64,000 nucleotides of DNA, taken from the NCBI GenBank assembly GCA_963559605.1, contig CAUWLL010000009.1:16431-80430 (forward strand), read 5' to 3'. The position numbers were made by a program, and so were the translations under genes. Source of the stretch: Dorea_D sp963559605. GTDB taxonomy: Bacteria; Bacillota; Clostridia; Lachnospirales; Lachnospiraceae. Below, piece by piece: positions 34,526 to 43,528 of this stretch; position 1 is the stretch's first letter, and each line of letters opens with the position of its first letter. The notes under the pieces are model-generated. The model was not told the origin of the DNA, ran no database searches, and saw only the letters and a list, made by a program, of their open reading frames with translations.

Positions 34526-36340
34526 GTGGCAGGAATAGATCAGAAAAATATTAGAAATTTTTGTATTATTGCACATATAGATCATGGAAAATCTACATTG
34601 GCGGATCGTATTATCGAGATGACAGGACTTCTCACCAGCCGCGAGATGCAGTCGCAGGTACTTGACAATATGGATCTGGAAAGAGAACGTGGAATCACGA
34701 TCAAAGCTCAGACAGTACGAACCGTATACAAGGCTAAAAACGGTGAGGAGTATATATTTAATTTGATCGATACACCGGGACACGTGGACTTTAACTATGA
34801 GGTATCCAGGAGTCTGGCCGCCTGCGACGGTGCAATCCTTGTGGTGGATGCAGCTCAGGGAGTGGAAGCGCAGACGCTTGCCAATGTGTATCTGGCGTTG
34901 GATCACGATCTGGATGTTATGCCGGTTATCAATAAGATCGATCTTCCCAGTGCAGAGCCGGAGCGTGTCATGAATGAAATTGAAGACGTGATCGGAATTG
35001 AAGCAATGGACGCACCGCAGATCTCTGCAAAGAGTGGTCTTAATGTGGAAGATGTACTGGAACAGATTGTGGAAAAGATTCCGGCGCCTGTAGGAGATGC
35101 AAATGCTCCTCTTCAGGCACTTATTTTTGATTCTTTATATGATTCTTATAAGGGAGTCATTGTATTTTGCAGGATTAAAGAAGGTACTGTGAAGAAAGGT
35201 ACGCCGATTTGCATGATGGCAACGGGAGCAAGGGCAGACGTTGTGGAGGTTGGTTATTTTGGCGCGGGGCAGTTTATTCCATGTGAAGAATTGAGCGCCG
35301 GGATGGTAGGTTATATTACTGCCAGTCTGAAAAATGTAAAAGATACCCGTGTGGGAGATACTATTACGAACGCAGAGAGACCGTGCGAGGAGCCTCTTCC
35401 GGGATATAAGAAAGTGAACCCAATGGTCTACTGCGGTATGTATCCGGCGGACGGGGCAAAATACCCGGATCTTAGAGACGCGCTGGAAAAATTACAGTTA
35501 AACGATGCCTCTTTGCAATTCGAGCCGGAGACTTCCATTGCTCTTGGGTTTGGTTTCCGATGCGGTTTCCTGGGACTTCTTCATCTGGAAATCATTCAGG
35601 AGAGACTGGAAAGAGAGTACAATTTGGATTTGGTGACGACGGCGCCGGGCGTTATCTATAAAGTACACAAGACAAACGGAGATGTGATTGAATTGACCAA
35701 TCCGTCCAATCTGCCGGATCTGTCTGAGATTGAATATATGGAAGAGCCTATGGTAAAGGCGGAGATTATGGTGACTTCTGAATTTATCGGGGCGATCATG
35801 GATCTTTGTCAGGAGCGTCGCGGTGTTTATGAGGGCATGGAATACATTGAAGAAACCCGTGCAGTTTTAAGGTATCATCTGCCGTTGAATGAAATTATTT
35901 ACGACTTTTTTGACGCATTAAAATCACGTTCCAGAGGGTATGCATCCTTTGACTATGAGATGGACGGCTATGTACAGTCTGATCTTGTAAAGCTGGATAT
36001 TTTGATCAATAAAGAAGAAGTGGATGCACTGTCCTTTATTGTACATGCAGATACAGCTTATGAGCGCGGACGTAAGATGTGTGAGAAATTAAAAGAAGAG
36101 ATTCCGAGACAGCTCTTTGAGATTCCTATTCAGGCAGCAATCGGAAGTAAGATCATTGCCAGAGAGACAGTGAAAGCCATGCGAAAGGATGTCCTTGCCA
36201 AATGCTACGGCGGTGACATCAGCCGTAAGAGAAAGCTGTTAGAGAAACAAAAAGAAGGTAAGAAACGTATGCGCCAAGTAGGCAATGTGGAGATTCCGCA
36301 GAAGGCATTTATGAGCGTATTGAAGCTGGATGATAAATAA
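34526..36340 (+). CDS. lepA: Elongation factor 4 (LepA)
   Basis: A 604-residue translational GTPase that back-translocates stalled ribosomes. G motifs are all present: AHIDHGKST (G1), RGITIKAQTV (G2), DTPGHVDF (G3), NKID (G4), SAKSG (G5). The LepA-specific C-terminal domain ends CYGGDISRKRKLLEKQKEGKKRM. The GTG start at 34526 follows AAAGGAG. The stop TAA is directly followed by the ATG of hemW, so the two genes are co-transcribed. Confidence 0.98.
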   Translation: MAGIDQKNIRNFCIIAHIDHGKSTLADRIIEMTGLLTSREMQSQVLDNMDLERERGITIKAQTVRTVYKAKNGEEYIFNLIDTPGHVDFNYEVSRSLAACDGAILVVDAAQGVEAQTLANVYLALDHDLDVMPVINKIDLPSAEPERVMNEIEDVIGIEAMDAPQISAKSGLNVEDVLEQIVEKIPAPVGDANAPLQALIFDSLYDSYKGVIVFCRIKEGTVKKGTPICMMATGARADVVEVGYFGAGQFIPCEELSAGMVGYITASLKNVKDTRVGDTITNAERPCEEPLPGYKKVNPMVYCGMYPADGAKYPDLRDALEKLQLNDASLQFEPETSIALGFGFRCGFLGLLHLEIIQERLEREYNLDLVTTAPGVIYKVHKTNGDVIELTNPSNLPDLSEIEYMEEPMVKAEIMVTSEFIGAIMDLCQERRGVYEGMEYIEETRAVLRYHLPLNEIIYDFFDALKSRSRGYASFDYEMDGYVQSDLVKLDILINKEEVDALSFIVHADTAYERGRKMCEKLKEEIPRQLFEIPIQAAIGSKIIARETVKAMRKDVLAKCYGGDISRKRKLLEKQKEGKKRMRQVGNVEIPQKAFMSVLKLDDK

Positions 36341-37477
36341 ATGAGACCGTTAGAGTTATATATTCATATACCATTTTGTATCAGTAAATGTAAATATTGT
36401 GATTTTCTGTCCGCCCCTTCCTCTGAGGAGGAGCGGACAGATTATGTGGAAAGACTTTGCGCAGATATTCGTTCTTATGATGATCTAGGGAGAAGTTATC
36501 GTGTCGTAAGTATTTTCGTGGGTGGAGGGACACCGTCTGTATTAAGGGCAGAGCAGATGAAAAGAATCTTTTGTGCTATAAAAGAAACTTTTGTGTTGAC
36601 AGATGATGCGGAAATTACATTGGAAATGAATCCGGGTACTGTAGAAAGAGAAAAGTTAAAATGCTATAAGAGCATGGGGATCAACCGTCTCAGTATCGGA
36701 CTCCAGTCGGCGAACAATGAGGAATTAAAGCTGCTTGGGAGAATTCATACATATGAAGAATTTTTACATACGTATGAGATGGCAAGGGAAGAAGGTTTTT
36801 CCAATATAAATATAGATTTAATATCAGGTGTTCCAGGTCAGACTGTGGATTCTTGGGAAAAAACCTTGAGAATCGTAGCAGAGCTTGATCCGGAACATAT
36901 TTCTGCGTACAGTCTGATCATCGAAGAGGGAACCCCTTTTTATGATTTATATGGAGAGGGTGGGGAGTGTGCCCAACTTCTTCCGGAAGAAGAAGTTGAG
37001 CGCAAAATGTATCAGAGAACGAAAGAAATTTTGGAAGGATACAGTTATCACCGTTATGAAATCTCCAATTATGCCAAGAAAGGTTATGAGTGCAGACACA
37101 ACCTCGGTTACTGGGAAAGGACAGAATATCTGGGGCTAGGAGCGGGGGCAGCTTCTCTTCTTGACAATCGCAGATGGACACAGTCAGAGGATATACAGAC
37201 CTTTGCAAAGGAGAGCAAAAGACGTATGGAGAAGGGGGATGTATTATCAAAAGAAGAACAAATGGAAGAATTTATGTTCTTGGGTCTTCGAAAAACAGAA
37301 GGGGTGTCCAGAAAAGTGTTTGAGCAGACGTTTGGATGCACTATGGATAGTGTGTATGGGAACGTGATTTCAGACATGGTACAAAAAGATTTGTTAAAAG
37401 ACGCAGGAGATTTCCTGCGCCTCAGTGAATTAGGTCTTGATGTCAGTAATTACGTGATGAGTGAATTCTTATTGTAA
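36341..37477 (+). CDS. hemW: HemW, heme chaperone-like radical SAM protein
   Basis: A 378-residue radical SAM protein. The iron-sulfur site is HIPFCISKCKYCDF (Cys14, 18, 21), followed by GGGTPS, ELNPGT-like LEMNPGT and the HemN-type C-terminal domain. HemW, once annotated as oxygen-independent coproporphyrinogen oxidase, delivers heme. It has no ribosome site of its own and probably depends on coupling with lepA. In many Firmicutes hrcA-grpE-dnaK follow hemW. Here a convergent GntR regulator and a carbohydrate island follow instead. Confidence 0.93.
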   Translation: MRPLELYIHIPFCISKCKYCDFLSAPSSEEERTDYVERLCADIRSYDDLGRSYRVVSIFVGGGTPSVLRAEQMKRIFCAIKETFVLTDDAEITLEMNPGTVEREKLKCYKSMGINRLSIGLQSANNEELKLLGRIHTYEEFLHTYEMAREEGFSNINIDLISGVPGQTVDSWEKTLRIVAELDPEHISAYSLIIEEGTPFYDLYGEGGECAQLLPEEEVERKMYQRTKEILEGYSYHRYEISNYAKKGYECRHNLGYWERTEYLGLGAGAASLLDNRRWTQSEDIQTFAKESKRRMEKGDVLSKEEQMEEFMFLGLRKTEGVSRKVFEQTFGCTMDSVYGNVISDMVQKDLLKDAGDFLRLSELGLDVSNYVMSEFLL

Positions 37478-37495
37478 ACATTATGAGAAATTGGT

Positions 37496-38275
37496 TTATT
37501 GTGTATCTTTGTTTTTGAGATTATAGTCTTCAGGAAATACTACAATTTCAAAACTGTTCCGGTCTCCTCGGTATCGGGCAAGAGAGTATTCAATAGGGAC
37601 TCCGTAGGTGTTATAACCGATAGAAGTAAAATGCTGTATAGGCTTTCCGATTTTAATGTTTAAATGTTGGAGGTCTAAGCGATTGGCTTCTACTGCCTCA
37701 ACAATACGTTTTACACGAAAGACAGCAGTTTCTGTATTTTGATTAAGAATACTATATAAACGCTCTTCTTGAAGGTTATGTTCCATAATGAAAGAGCAGC
37801 TTTCGTAAGGCAAATAAGTTTCAATGGTAACAATAGGTTCTGAATCGGCCAGACGCTTGCGGTGGAGATAGATGACGGGGTCATTTTCCTGTAACTCCAA
37901 AGCATTCGCGATTATATGATTGGATTTCATTACTTTGAGTTCCAGAACTTCTGTACTGGGAGTCATGCCAGCGCGAAGAATCTGATCGTTGAAGCTCTCC
38001 AGTTTTTTAATAAAATCTTGACTGATCTTCGGTTGTGATACAAAAGTACCCTTACTTTTTATTCGGTAAAGCCAGCCTTCCTGAACAAGTTCGGTAATGG
38101 CTTGCCGGACGGTAGTCCGACTGATTTGGAATGTTTCACTAAGCTCTTTTTCAGTAGGAATCGGGTTCCCTACTTTATAGGTTCCATTTTTTATCTCATC
38201 CATAATCAACGTTTTTAGCTGAAAATATAAAGGGATAGGGATGGATTTGTCAATTTTTGACTCTTTTGTTAACAT
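37496..38275 (-). CDS. GntR/HutC-type regulator (UTRA domain), paralog 1
   Basis: A 259-residue regulator: GntR winged helix (about 8-75; ETFQISRTTVRQAITELVQEG) and UTRA ligand domain (about 95-245). Met at 38275 has AGGAGG before it; the longer open frame is ignored. It is convergent with hemW and divergent from paralog 2, whose first 85 residues are clearly similar. A near-palindrome ATGACATAATGTTATATCAT covers the expected start site of its promoter, suggesting autoregulation. It probably controls the sugar operons of this region through copies of the same sequence. Confidence 0.9.
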   Translation of the reverse strand: MLTKESKIDKSIPIPLYFQLKTLIMDEIKNGTYKVGNPIPTEKELSETFQISRTTVRQAITELVQEGWLYRIKSKGTFVSQPKISQDFIKKLESFNDQILRAGMTPSTEVLELKVMKSNHIIANALELQENDPVIYLHRKRLADSEPIVTIETYLPYESCSFIMEHNLQEERLYSILNQNTETAVFRVKRIVEAVEANRLDLQHLNIKIGKPIQHFTSIGYNTYGVPIEYSLARYRGDRNSFEIVVFPEDYNLKNKDTQ

Positions 38276-38315
38276 AAAAAACCTCCTAATATGTGTTGTA
38301 TGCAAGAATGTCAAT

Positions 38316-38335
38316 ATGACATAATGTTATATCAT
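38316..38335. promoter_or_regulatory. GntR-type operator A (ATGTTATATCAT core)
   Basis: ATGACATAATGTTATATCAT pairs with itself at 8 of 10 positions and contains the core ATGTTATATCAT (38324-38335). It overlaps the expected +1 of the minus-strand gntR promoter. Confidence 0.7.
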
Positions 38336-38341
38336 AAAGAC

Positions 38342-38370
38342 AATATAGCAAAATATGAAAAGAAAGTCAA
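38342..38370 (-). promoter_or_regulatory. Promoter of GntR paralog 1
   Basis: Minus strand TTGACT (38370-38365), 17-bp spacer, TATATT (38347-38342), immediately upstream of operator A. Confidence 0.7.
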
Positions 38371-38407
38371 GAAAAGTGTTTTGAGGAATCGTTTTCTCAT
38401 TAATACA

Positions 38408-38436
38408 TTGAAAAAAGGAAAAAAATGGAATAATAT
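38408..38436 (+). promoter_or_regulatory. Promoter of GntR paralog 2
   Basis: TTGAAA (38408-38413), 17-bp spacer, TAATAT (38431-38436), 32 bp before the ATG. No ATGTTATAWCAT site is seen near it. Confidence 0.55.
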
Positions 38437-38468
38437 ATGAATATAAGAGAAAAGAGAGGATATAAAAT

Positions 38469-39215
38469 ATGAATCCATTTTCAAATGAAACGATTGATAA
38501 GAACGTACCGGTTCCTATGTATTATCAGTTAAAAAAATTGATACAGGATATGATCAAGGACGGAAGGCTGAAATCGGGAGATATGCTTCCGACAGAACTA
38601 GAATTAAGCGATATGTTTGGGATCAGCCGTACGACCACCAGACAGGCGATCATGGAATTGGTCATGGAGGGTGCACTTTATAGGGTGAAAAGTAAGGGAA
38701 CGTTTGTGTCAGAAACAAAAGTTGTACAAGACTTTACGAATGTGATCCGTGCCTCGCACAATCTTTTGGAAAAGCAGAATGTTACAACAAAAACAAAGGT
38801 TTTAAAATTAGAGTTAGAGAAGGCAGACTTTCTTGTGAGTAAAATGTTACAGATCAGAGAAGGGGATGAGATTGTTCATCTCAAAAGACTCCGGTTTGTA
38901 AACGGAGAGCCAAATGTATTGGCAGACGCTTATCTTCCGATCCTTTGTAAAGACATGTTGGATATGGATATGAATACAACAGGTCTTTATCAGTTTTTGG
39001 ATATGAAGGAGGAAACTACTCCGGCGAAAGCTGTCAGGGCGTTAGAGGCTATTTTAGCAGATGCGGAAGAGGCAAAAATACTGGGCATACAGGAGGGAGC
39101 GCCGATTCAGTTGACGACATCCGTTACTTATACAAAGAACGGAATGCCGATAGAATATTCTGTAGCAAAATTCCGTGGGGACAGTAATGTGTTTAAATGT
39201 GAAGTAGTGATTTAG
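38469..39215 (+). CDS. GntR/HutC-type regulator (UTRA domain), paralog 2
   Basis: A 248-residue regulator built like paralog 1: winged helix (about 8-77; DMFGISRTTTRQAIMELVMEG) and UTRA domain (about 95-240). The two share IDK-PVPMYYQLKKLI-like starts and SKGTFVS ends of the DNA-binding domain. It is transcribed toward the VOC and ABC genes, but a hairpin with the stop codon in its loop separates it from them. The pair may sense different intermediates, or one may have drifted to a new site. Confidence 0.9.
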   Translation: MNPFSNETIDKNVPVPMYYQLKKLIQDMIKDGRLKSGDMLPTELELSDMFGISRTTTRQAIMELVMEGALYRVKSKGTFVSETKVVQDFTNVIRASHNLLEKQNVTTKTKVLKLELEKADFLVSKMLQIREGDEIVHLKRLRFVNGEPNVLADAYLPILCKDMLDMDMNTTGLYQFLDMKEETTPAKAVRALEAILADAEEAKILGIQEGAPIQLTTSVTYTKNGMPIEYSVAKFRGDSNVFKCEVVI

Positions 39216-39243
39216 ATTTTTCTGAATCACTACTTTACATTTT
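39202..39243 (+). terminator. Terminator-like hairpin after GntR paralog 2
   Basis: AAGTAGTGATT (39202-39212) pairs with AATCACTACTT (39225-39235), loop 12 nt holding the TAG stop. The tail TACATTTT is only partly T-rich, so termination may be incomplete. Confidence 0.6.
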
Positions 39244-39262
39244 GGTCACAATGTTATATCAT
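39234..39262 (+). promoter_or_regulatory. VOC gene promoter
   Basis: TTTACA (39234-39239), 17-bp spacer, TATCAT (39257-39262). The -10 lies inside operator B. Confidence 0.6.
39251..39262. promoter_or_regulatory. GntR-type operator B (ATGTTATATCAT)
   Basis: Identical 12-mer to the core of operator A, with the flanking A before it also shared. It overlaps the -10 of the VOC gene. Confidence 0.75.
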
Positions 39263-39269
39263 TAGAATA

Positions 39270-39282
39270 TAGTGATAATATT
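39270..39282 (+). repeat. TAGTGATAATATT motif, copy 1
   Basis: This 13-mer recurs as its exact reverse complement at 39872-39884, each time in the leader of the next gene. It also forms part of a local inverted repeat AGAATAT-N7-ATATTCT (39264-39284). Confidence 0.7.
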
Positions 39283-39306
39283 CTACAAAAGGATAAGGAG
39301 GATACT

Positions 39307-39714
39307 ATGAATTCTATTGAAATTAATGGACTTGCTCACGTTGGCTTATATGTTAATGATGCGAAGAAATCTGTTGAATTTTATGAAGAAAAATTAGGAT
39401 TTAAACTTGTACATGAAGCGGTTAATAAAATCCCGGAAGGGGATGTACTGGTGAAGTTCGTTCAAAATGGAACTTGTGTATTGGAACTTGTGCAGTTTCC
39501 TTATGCAATAAAACGTACAGATGGTTGGTTTGATCATATTTCTATTTCGGTGAAGAATCTTGACCATGTGATAGAAGTATTACGAGACAAAGGGATTGTA
39601 TTTGAGGAGGGATCCTATACGGTTGCTCCACACGTTTTTCCGCCGGGAGGCTCAAAATGGGTGTTCTTTAGAGGTCCGGACGACGAACATATTGAACTGA
39701 ACGAACGAATGTAG
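39307..39714 (+). CDS. VOC-superfamily (glyoxalase-like) protein
   Basis: A 135-residue vicinal-oxygen-chelate protein with two beta-alpha-beta-beta-beta repeats. Putative metal ligands are His in GLAHVGLYV, Glu in CVLELVQF, His in GWFDHISIS and Glu in DEHIELNER, so the four-ligand set of active lyase or isomerase members is complete. Candidates include lactoylglutathione-type lyase, epimerase or dioxygenase; the sequence does not decide. It has its own promoter with a GntR-type operator and a terminator, yet belongs to the sugar regulon. It may detoxify or epimerise a pathway intermediate. Confidence 0.85.
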   Translation: MNSIEINGLAHVGLYVNDAKKSVEFYEEKLGFKLVHEAVNKIPEGDVLVKFVQNGTCVLELVQFPYAIKRTDGWFDHISISVKNLDHVIEVLRDKGIVFEEGSYTVAPHVFPPGGSKWVFFRGPDDEHIELNERM

Positions 39715-39720
39715 CACTAG

Positions 39721-39751
39721 AGAGAGATTGAAAAAATTCAATCTCTCTTTG
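39721..39751 (+). terminator. Terminator after the VOC gene
   Basis: AGAGAGATTGAA (39721-39732) pairs with TTCAATCTCTCT (39737-39748), loop AAAA, followed by a short T-rich tail. Confidence 0.75.
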
Positions 39752-39819
39752 CTATTATACAGAAAATATGAGAAAAAATTAACAAAAAAGAAAAAATATA
39801 AAAAAATAATAGTATATAA

Positions 39820-39848
39820 TTGACAAAAAGAGAAAAGTAAGATATTAT
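39820..39848 (+). promoter_or_regulatory. Promoter of the sugar ABC operon
   Basis: TTGACA (39820-39825), 17-bp spacer, TATTAT (39843-39848); operator C follows at once. Confidence 0.8.
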
Positions 39849-39860
39849 ATGTCATAACAA
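39849..39860. promoter_or_regulatory. GntR-type operator C
   Basis: ATGTCATAACAA matches ATGTTATAACAT at 10 of 12 positions and lies directly after the -10. Confidence 0.6.
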
Positions 39861-39871
39861 TACAACGTAGT

Positions 39872-39884
39872 AATATTATCACTA
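39872..39884 (-). repeat. TAGTGATAATATT motif, copy 2 (inverted)
   Basis: AATATTATCACTA on the plus strand, exact reverse complement of copy 1, in the leader of the ABC operon. Confidence 0.7.
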
Positions 39885-39908
39885 AAAAGAAATTAGGAGG
39901 GAACAAAA

Positions 39909-40967
39909 ATGAAAAAAGCATTATCGGTTATTTTAACAGGCATGCTGGTCGTAAGTCTTGCAGCATGTGGAAAGAGTGGAGGAACGTCAGAAAAAGAAAG
40001 TTCAGAAGACGGAGCAAAAAAATATGATGTGGTTTATTTGTCACCGTCTACAGAATCTGAATATTGGCAATATGCAGAGATAGGTATGCAGAATGCGGCT
40101 ATTGATCTCGCAAAAGAAAAGGGAATTGAGATTAATTTCTCAGTTAGTGGTCCCGCTACAGAGGCGGAGACAGATGCTTATATAAAAGCTTTTGAAAGTG
40201 TGATCGCATCTGGCCCGGATTCAATTATCACAGCAACTTTAGCGCCGGATGGAACTGTTCCTAAAACGCAGGAAGCTCAGCAGGCAGGAATTTATGTTAA
40301 TTTTGTAAGTATGGGACTTGAAGACGGAGATTCTAATGAATATGGTGATTTCTATGGAGTGCATTACTATTGCGATAACAAAACTATAGGTGAAACAGCA
40401 GCGAAAGCTATGTTAGACGGATGGAAAGATGCAGGAATTGAGCCAAAAGGAAAAGTCGGAATGCACATGTCGGTTGTAGTGGAAAGTCTGGAAAAGAGAA
40501 TGGATGGTTTTAAAGACTATATGGAAGCAAATGCACCCGATGTAGAGTTATTAGATACTTTGTATAATGAAAACGATGTTAATAATGCTCAGAGTAACGT
40601 AGAAACGCAGATTTCTACATATGGAAAAGAATTAATTGGTCTTTATGGCGGAAATAATGTGTCAGGTGATGGAATAGCACTTGCATTAAAAAATGCCGGA
40701 GAAGGAGACAATATACTTGGTATCGGCGTCGATTCGGATAGTATCGAGATCGAAGCATTAGAAACAGGAGATTTATATGCGATTGTTGTACAAACACCTT
40801 ATGAGCAGGGGTATGCAGCAATGGAGAATGCTATTGAGTATTTGGAAACAGGAAAGAATACGGAAACAGAAAAACACACCAATTGTCCGTCACAGGCTGT
40901 AACAAAAGGAAATATGGATACTGAAGAAAGTAAAGCATTACTTGATCCGACAATTTTAAAGAAATAG
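39909..40967 (+). CDS. Sugar ABC transporter substrate-binding lipoprotein
   Basis: A 352-residue lipoprotein with signal peptide and lipobox SLAAC (Cys20), a Ser/Glu-rich linker, and a type-1 periplasmic-binding fold (about 40-335; VVYLSPSTESEYW, GPDSIITATLAPDG, GIGVDSD). It is of the ribose/galactose/AI-2 binding class. It presents the substrate to the ATPase and permease encoded next. AGGAGG precedes the ATG. The ligand is not evident: neither the RbsB nor the LsrB residue pattern could be verified by eye. Confidence 0.92.
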   Translation: MKKALSVILTGMLVVSLAACGKSGGTSEKESSEDGAKKYDVVYLSPSTESEYWQYAEIGMQNAAIDLAKEKGIEINFSVSGPATEAETDAYIKAFESVIASGPDSIITATLAPDGTVPKTQEAQQAGIYVNFVSMGLEDGDSNEYGDFYGVHYYCDNKTIGETAAKAMLDGWKDAGIEPKGKVGMHMSVVVESLEKRMDGFKDYMEANAPDVELLDTLYNENDVNNAQSNVETQISTYGKELIGLYGGNNVSGDGIALALKNAGEGDNILGIGVDSDSIEIEALETGDLYAIVVQTPYEQGYAAMENAIEYLETGKNTETEKHTNCPSQAVTKGNMDTEESKALLDPTILKK

Positions 40968-41026
40968 TACAAGAACAGGCTGTCTGAGAAACAGGCGGCC
41001 TGCAATAAAAAGAAGGGGTGATATAT

Positions 41027-42538
41027 ATGGCAGAAGATATTGTATTAAAAGTGGAAAACATTAGTAAATCATACCCAGGAGTAAAAGCATTACAAAACGT
41101 CAGTCTGACAATTGGAAAAGGTGAAGTGCGCGCACTTTTAGGAGAAAATGGAGCAGGTAAATCAACGCTGATTAAATGTATTATGGGTGTTGAAAAAGCT
41201 GATGAGGGAACAGTAAGCATTAATTGTGACGGTGTGTGGAAAAATCCACAAAATGTTGCGGAGAGTAAAGAGTGCGGAATGCAGGCGAATTATCAGAATG
41301 TTAATATTGCAAAAGAGTTGAGTATAGCAGAGAACTATTTTCTTGGACACGCACCTACAACTAAATTTGGAACAGTAAACTGGAAATTGATGAATCAAAA
41401 TAGTCAAAAAATTATTGATAAATTTGAAATGGGTGTAGATCCAAGGGAAAAAATCAGCTCACTTCCAATTGCAATGCAGGAAATGGTTACAATTAGTAAA
41501 ATTTCTGTCAATGAGAATTTAAGACTTGTAATTTTTGATGAACCTACAGCTTTATTGGAAAATGATAAGGTAGAGATTCTGTATAGATATGTGAGAGAAC
41601 TAAAAAGCCAAGGTGTCAGTATTATTTATATCTCCCATCGTCTTGAGGAACTGATGGAAATTTGCGATACAGTTACTATTCTAAAAGATGGACAATATGT
41701 GGATACTAAGAAAATTGCAGATGTGGATAAAGATATTTTAGTTTCATTAATGGTAGGAAGAGAGGTCGGAGATCTTTATAATATTGAACGTGCAGAGATT
41801 GGACAAGAATTATTGTGTGTAAAAAATCTTTCGGTTAAGAATATGTTTAGGGATGTGAGCTTTAAATTATGCGCAGGAGAAATTCTTGGGTTCGCCGGTT
41901 TAGTCGGGGCTGGTAGAAGTGAAGTGATGAGAGCTATTTTTGGAGTAGAAAAATTAGAAAGCGGAGAGGTTTACATAAAAGGAAACAGAGTAGAAATAAA
42001 AAGTCCTCGGGACGCAATAAAAAATGGAATAGGTTTCTCAACGGAAGATCGTAGGTCTGATGGTTTGGCACTACCTCTAAGCGTAAAGATTAATACGAAC
42101 ATGTATTCTTACGATGCGATTAGTAAAGCCGGAATAGTGGATAGAAAAAAGGAAAAAGAGCGTGCGGAAGAGTATAAAGAAAAAATAGGAGTAAAAACAC
42201 CAAATATAGAACAATGTGTAGAAAATCTTTCGGGAGGAAATCAACAAAAGGTCGTAATAGCAAAATTGTTGTGTAGAAATCCGGATATTCTGATATTTGA
42301 TGAACCTACAGTAGGCGTAGATGTCGGTGCAAAGCAAGAAATATATAAAATTATGGAAATGCTTATAAAACAGGGTAAGGGTATTATCTTGATTTCATCT
42401 TACTTGCCGGAAGTAATGGGATTATCTGACCGCATGATTGTTATGGCAGAAGGTCGTGTATCTGGTGTATTAAATAGAGAAGAAATAAAGGCAGTAGCGG
42501 AAGAAGATGTTTTGCGACTTGCGTCATCTATTGCTTAA
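41027..42538 (+). CDS. Sugar ABC transporter ATP-binding protein (RbsA/MglA type)
   Basis: A 503-residue protein with two fused ATPase domains. The first has Walker A GENGAGKST and IFDEPTALL. The second (from about 250) has a degenerate Walker A, GLVGAGRSEV, as in all RbsA/MglA proteins, then a canonical signature LSGGNQQK and IFDEPTVGVD. The start at 41027 has AAGGGGTGA before it; an in-frame GTG at 41018 is within that site. It powers import with the permease at 42558. Confidence 0.95.
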   Translation: MAEDIVLKVENISKSYPGVKALQNVSLTIGKGEVRALLGENGAGKSTLIKCIMGVEKADEGTVSINCDGVWKNPQNVAESKECGMQANYQNVNIAKELSIAENYFLGHAPTTKFGTVNWKLMNQNSQKIIDKFEMGVDPREKISSLPIAMQEMVTISKISVNENLRLVIFDEPTALLENDKVEILYRYVRELKSQGVSIIYISHRLEELMEICDTVTILKDGQYVDTKKIADVDKDILVSLMVGREVGDLYNIERAEIGQELLCVKNLSVKNMFRDVSFKLCAGEILGFAGLVGAGRSEVMRAIFGVEKLESGEVYIKGNRVEIKSPRDAIKNGIGFSTEDRRSDGLALPLSVKINTNMYSYDAISKAGIVDRKKEKERAEEYKEKIGVKTPNIEQCVENLSGGNQQKVVIAKLLCRNPDILIFDEPTVGVDVGAKQEIYKIMEMLIKQGKGIILISSYLPEVMGLSDRMIVMAEGRVSGVLNREEIKAVAEEDVLRLASSIA

Positions 42539-42557
42539 GAAGGTCGGAGGTATCGAG

Positions 42558-43517
42558 ATGAATAAAAAAAATATAAAAGGAACAAATATATATAAAGGTA
42601 CTGAAGTTTCTCTGATTGTAATTATTGTTGCTATTTTTCTGGCAGCAACAATCGGAACAGACAATTTCTTTACAGAATATAACTTGATGAATATTTTAAA
42701 GCAGTGCTCTATTATTGGTGTGATTTCAATTTCGGCTACTTTTATTATTATTACAGGAGGAATCGATTTAAGCTGTGGCTCAATATGCGGTATGAGTACT
42801 CTCATCGTTGCAATGGGTCAGGCTAAATGGGGATATTCTGTTTCTATGTCTATTATTTTAGCTTTAGTGGTAGCAATACTTTGTGGTATATATAACGCAT
42901 TTATCATTAATGAATTTAAAGTTGCTCCTTTTATTGCTACATTAGGAAGTATGACGATTTTAAGAGGATTGATCAAAGTAATAGGAAATGCAAGCACAAT
43001 TGCGGGATTAGATAAGGAATTTGGCGCATTTGCAAGTGATTCTTTCCTGCGAATCCCCAAATTGGCTATCATATGGGCAGTTATAGTTATAATAGCGTTT
43101 CTGCTTCTAAGGTATACTACTTTCGGAAGGAACTTATATGTTCTGGGCAGTGGTCAGAATGTTGCAAGACTTTGTGGTATCTCAATAAGAAAAGTTACAT
43201 ATATGACTTATGGTGTTGCCGGTTTTTTATGCGGAATTGCAGGTGTTATGCTGGCATCAAGAATTAATAGTTCGGTTCCTACAGCAGGATCCGGATATGA
43301 AATGAATGCAATTGCAGCTTCTGTAATCGGAGGGGCCTCTTTATCAGGAGCGAAAGGTTCTGTCTGGGGAACTGCTTTGGGTACAATATTAATGACATTG
43401 ATTGACAATGCGGGAATTCAGTTTGGTATCAACTCCTTCATTATGGAAATTAGTACAGGTGTACTGATTACAATCGCAGTTATTATTGATCAGTTAAGAA
43501 GTAAAAAAGCAAAATAG
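42558..43517 (+). CDS. Sugar ABC transporter permease (RbsC type)
   Basis: A 319-residue permease with 8-10 membrane helices, matching the RbsC/branched family: TGGIDLSCGSICGMSTLI and the GSNETAARLSGI-like coupling loop GSGQNVARLCGISIRKV, then IGGASLSGAKGSVWGT. The Met at 42558 with GGAGG before it is used; the open frame into the ATPase gene is ignored. A single permease gene implies a homodimer. Confidence 0.94.
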   Translation: MNKKNIKGTNIYKGTEVSLIVIIVAIFLAATIGTDNFFTEYNLMNILKQCSIIGVISISATFIIITGGIDLSCGSICGMSTLIVAMGQAKWGYSVSMSIILALVVAILCGIYNAFIINEFKVAPFIATLGSMTILRGLIKVIGNASTIAGLDKEFGAFASDSFLRIPKLAIIWAVIVIIAFLLLRYTTFGRNLYVLGSGQNVARLCGISIRKVTYMTYGVAGFLCGIAGVMLASRINSSVPTAGSGYEMNAIAASVIGGASLSGAKGSVWGTALGTILMTLIDNAGIQFGINSFIMEISTGVLITIAVIIDQLRSKKAK

Positions 43518-43528
43518 GAGGGAGCATT

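Noticed and set aside
36341..36400. hemW as coproporphyrinogen oxidase HemN
   Set aside because: The length (378 residues) and the N-terminal motif placement fit HemW rather than the longer HemN.
37402..37419. CGCAGGA/TCCTGCG hairpin near the end of hemW
   Set aside because: Inside the coding region, no T tract; explained by codons.
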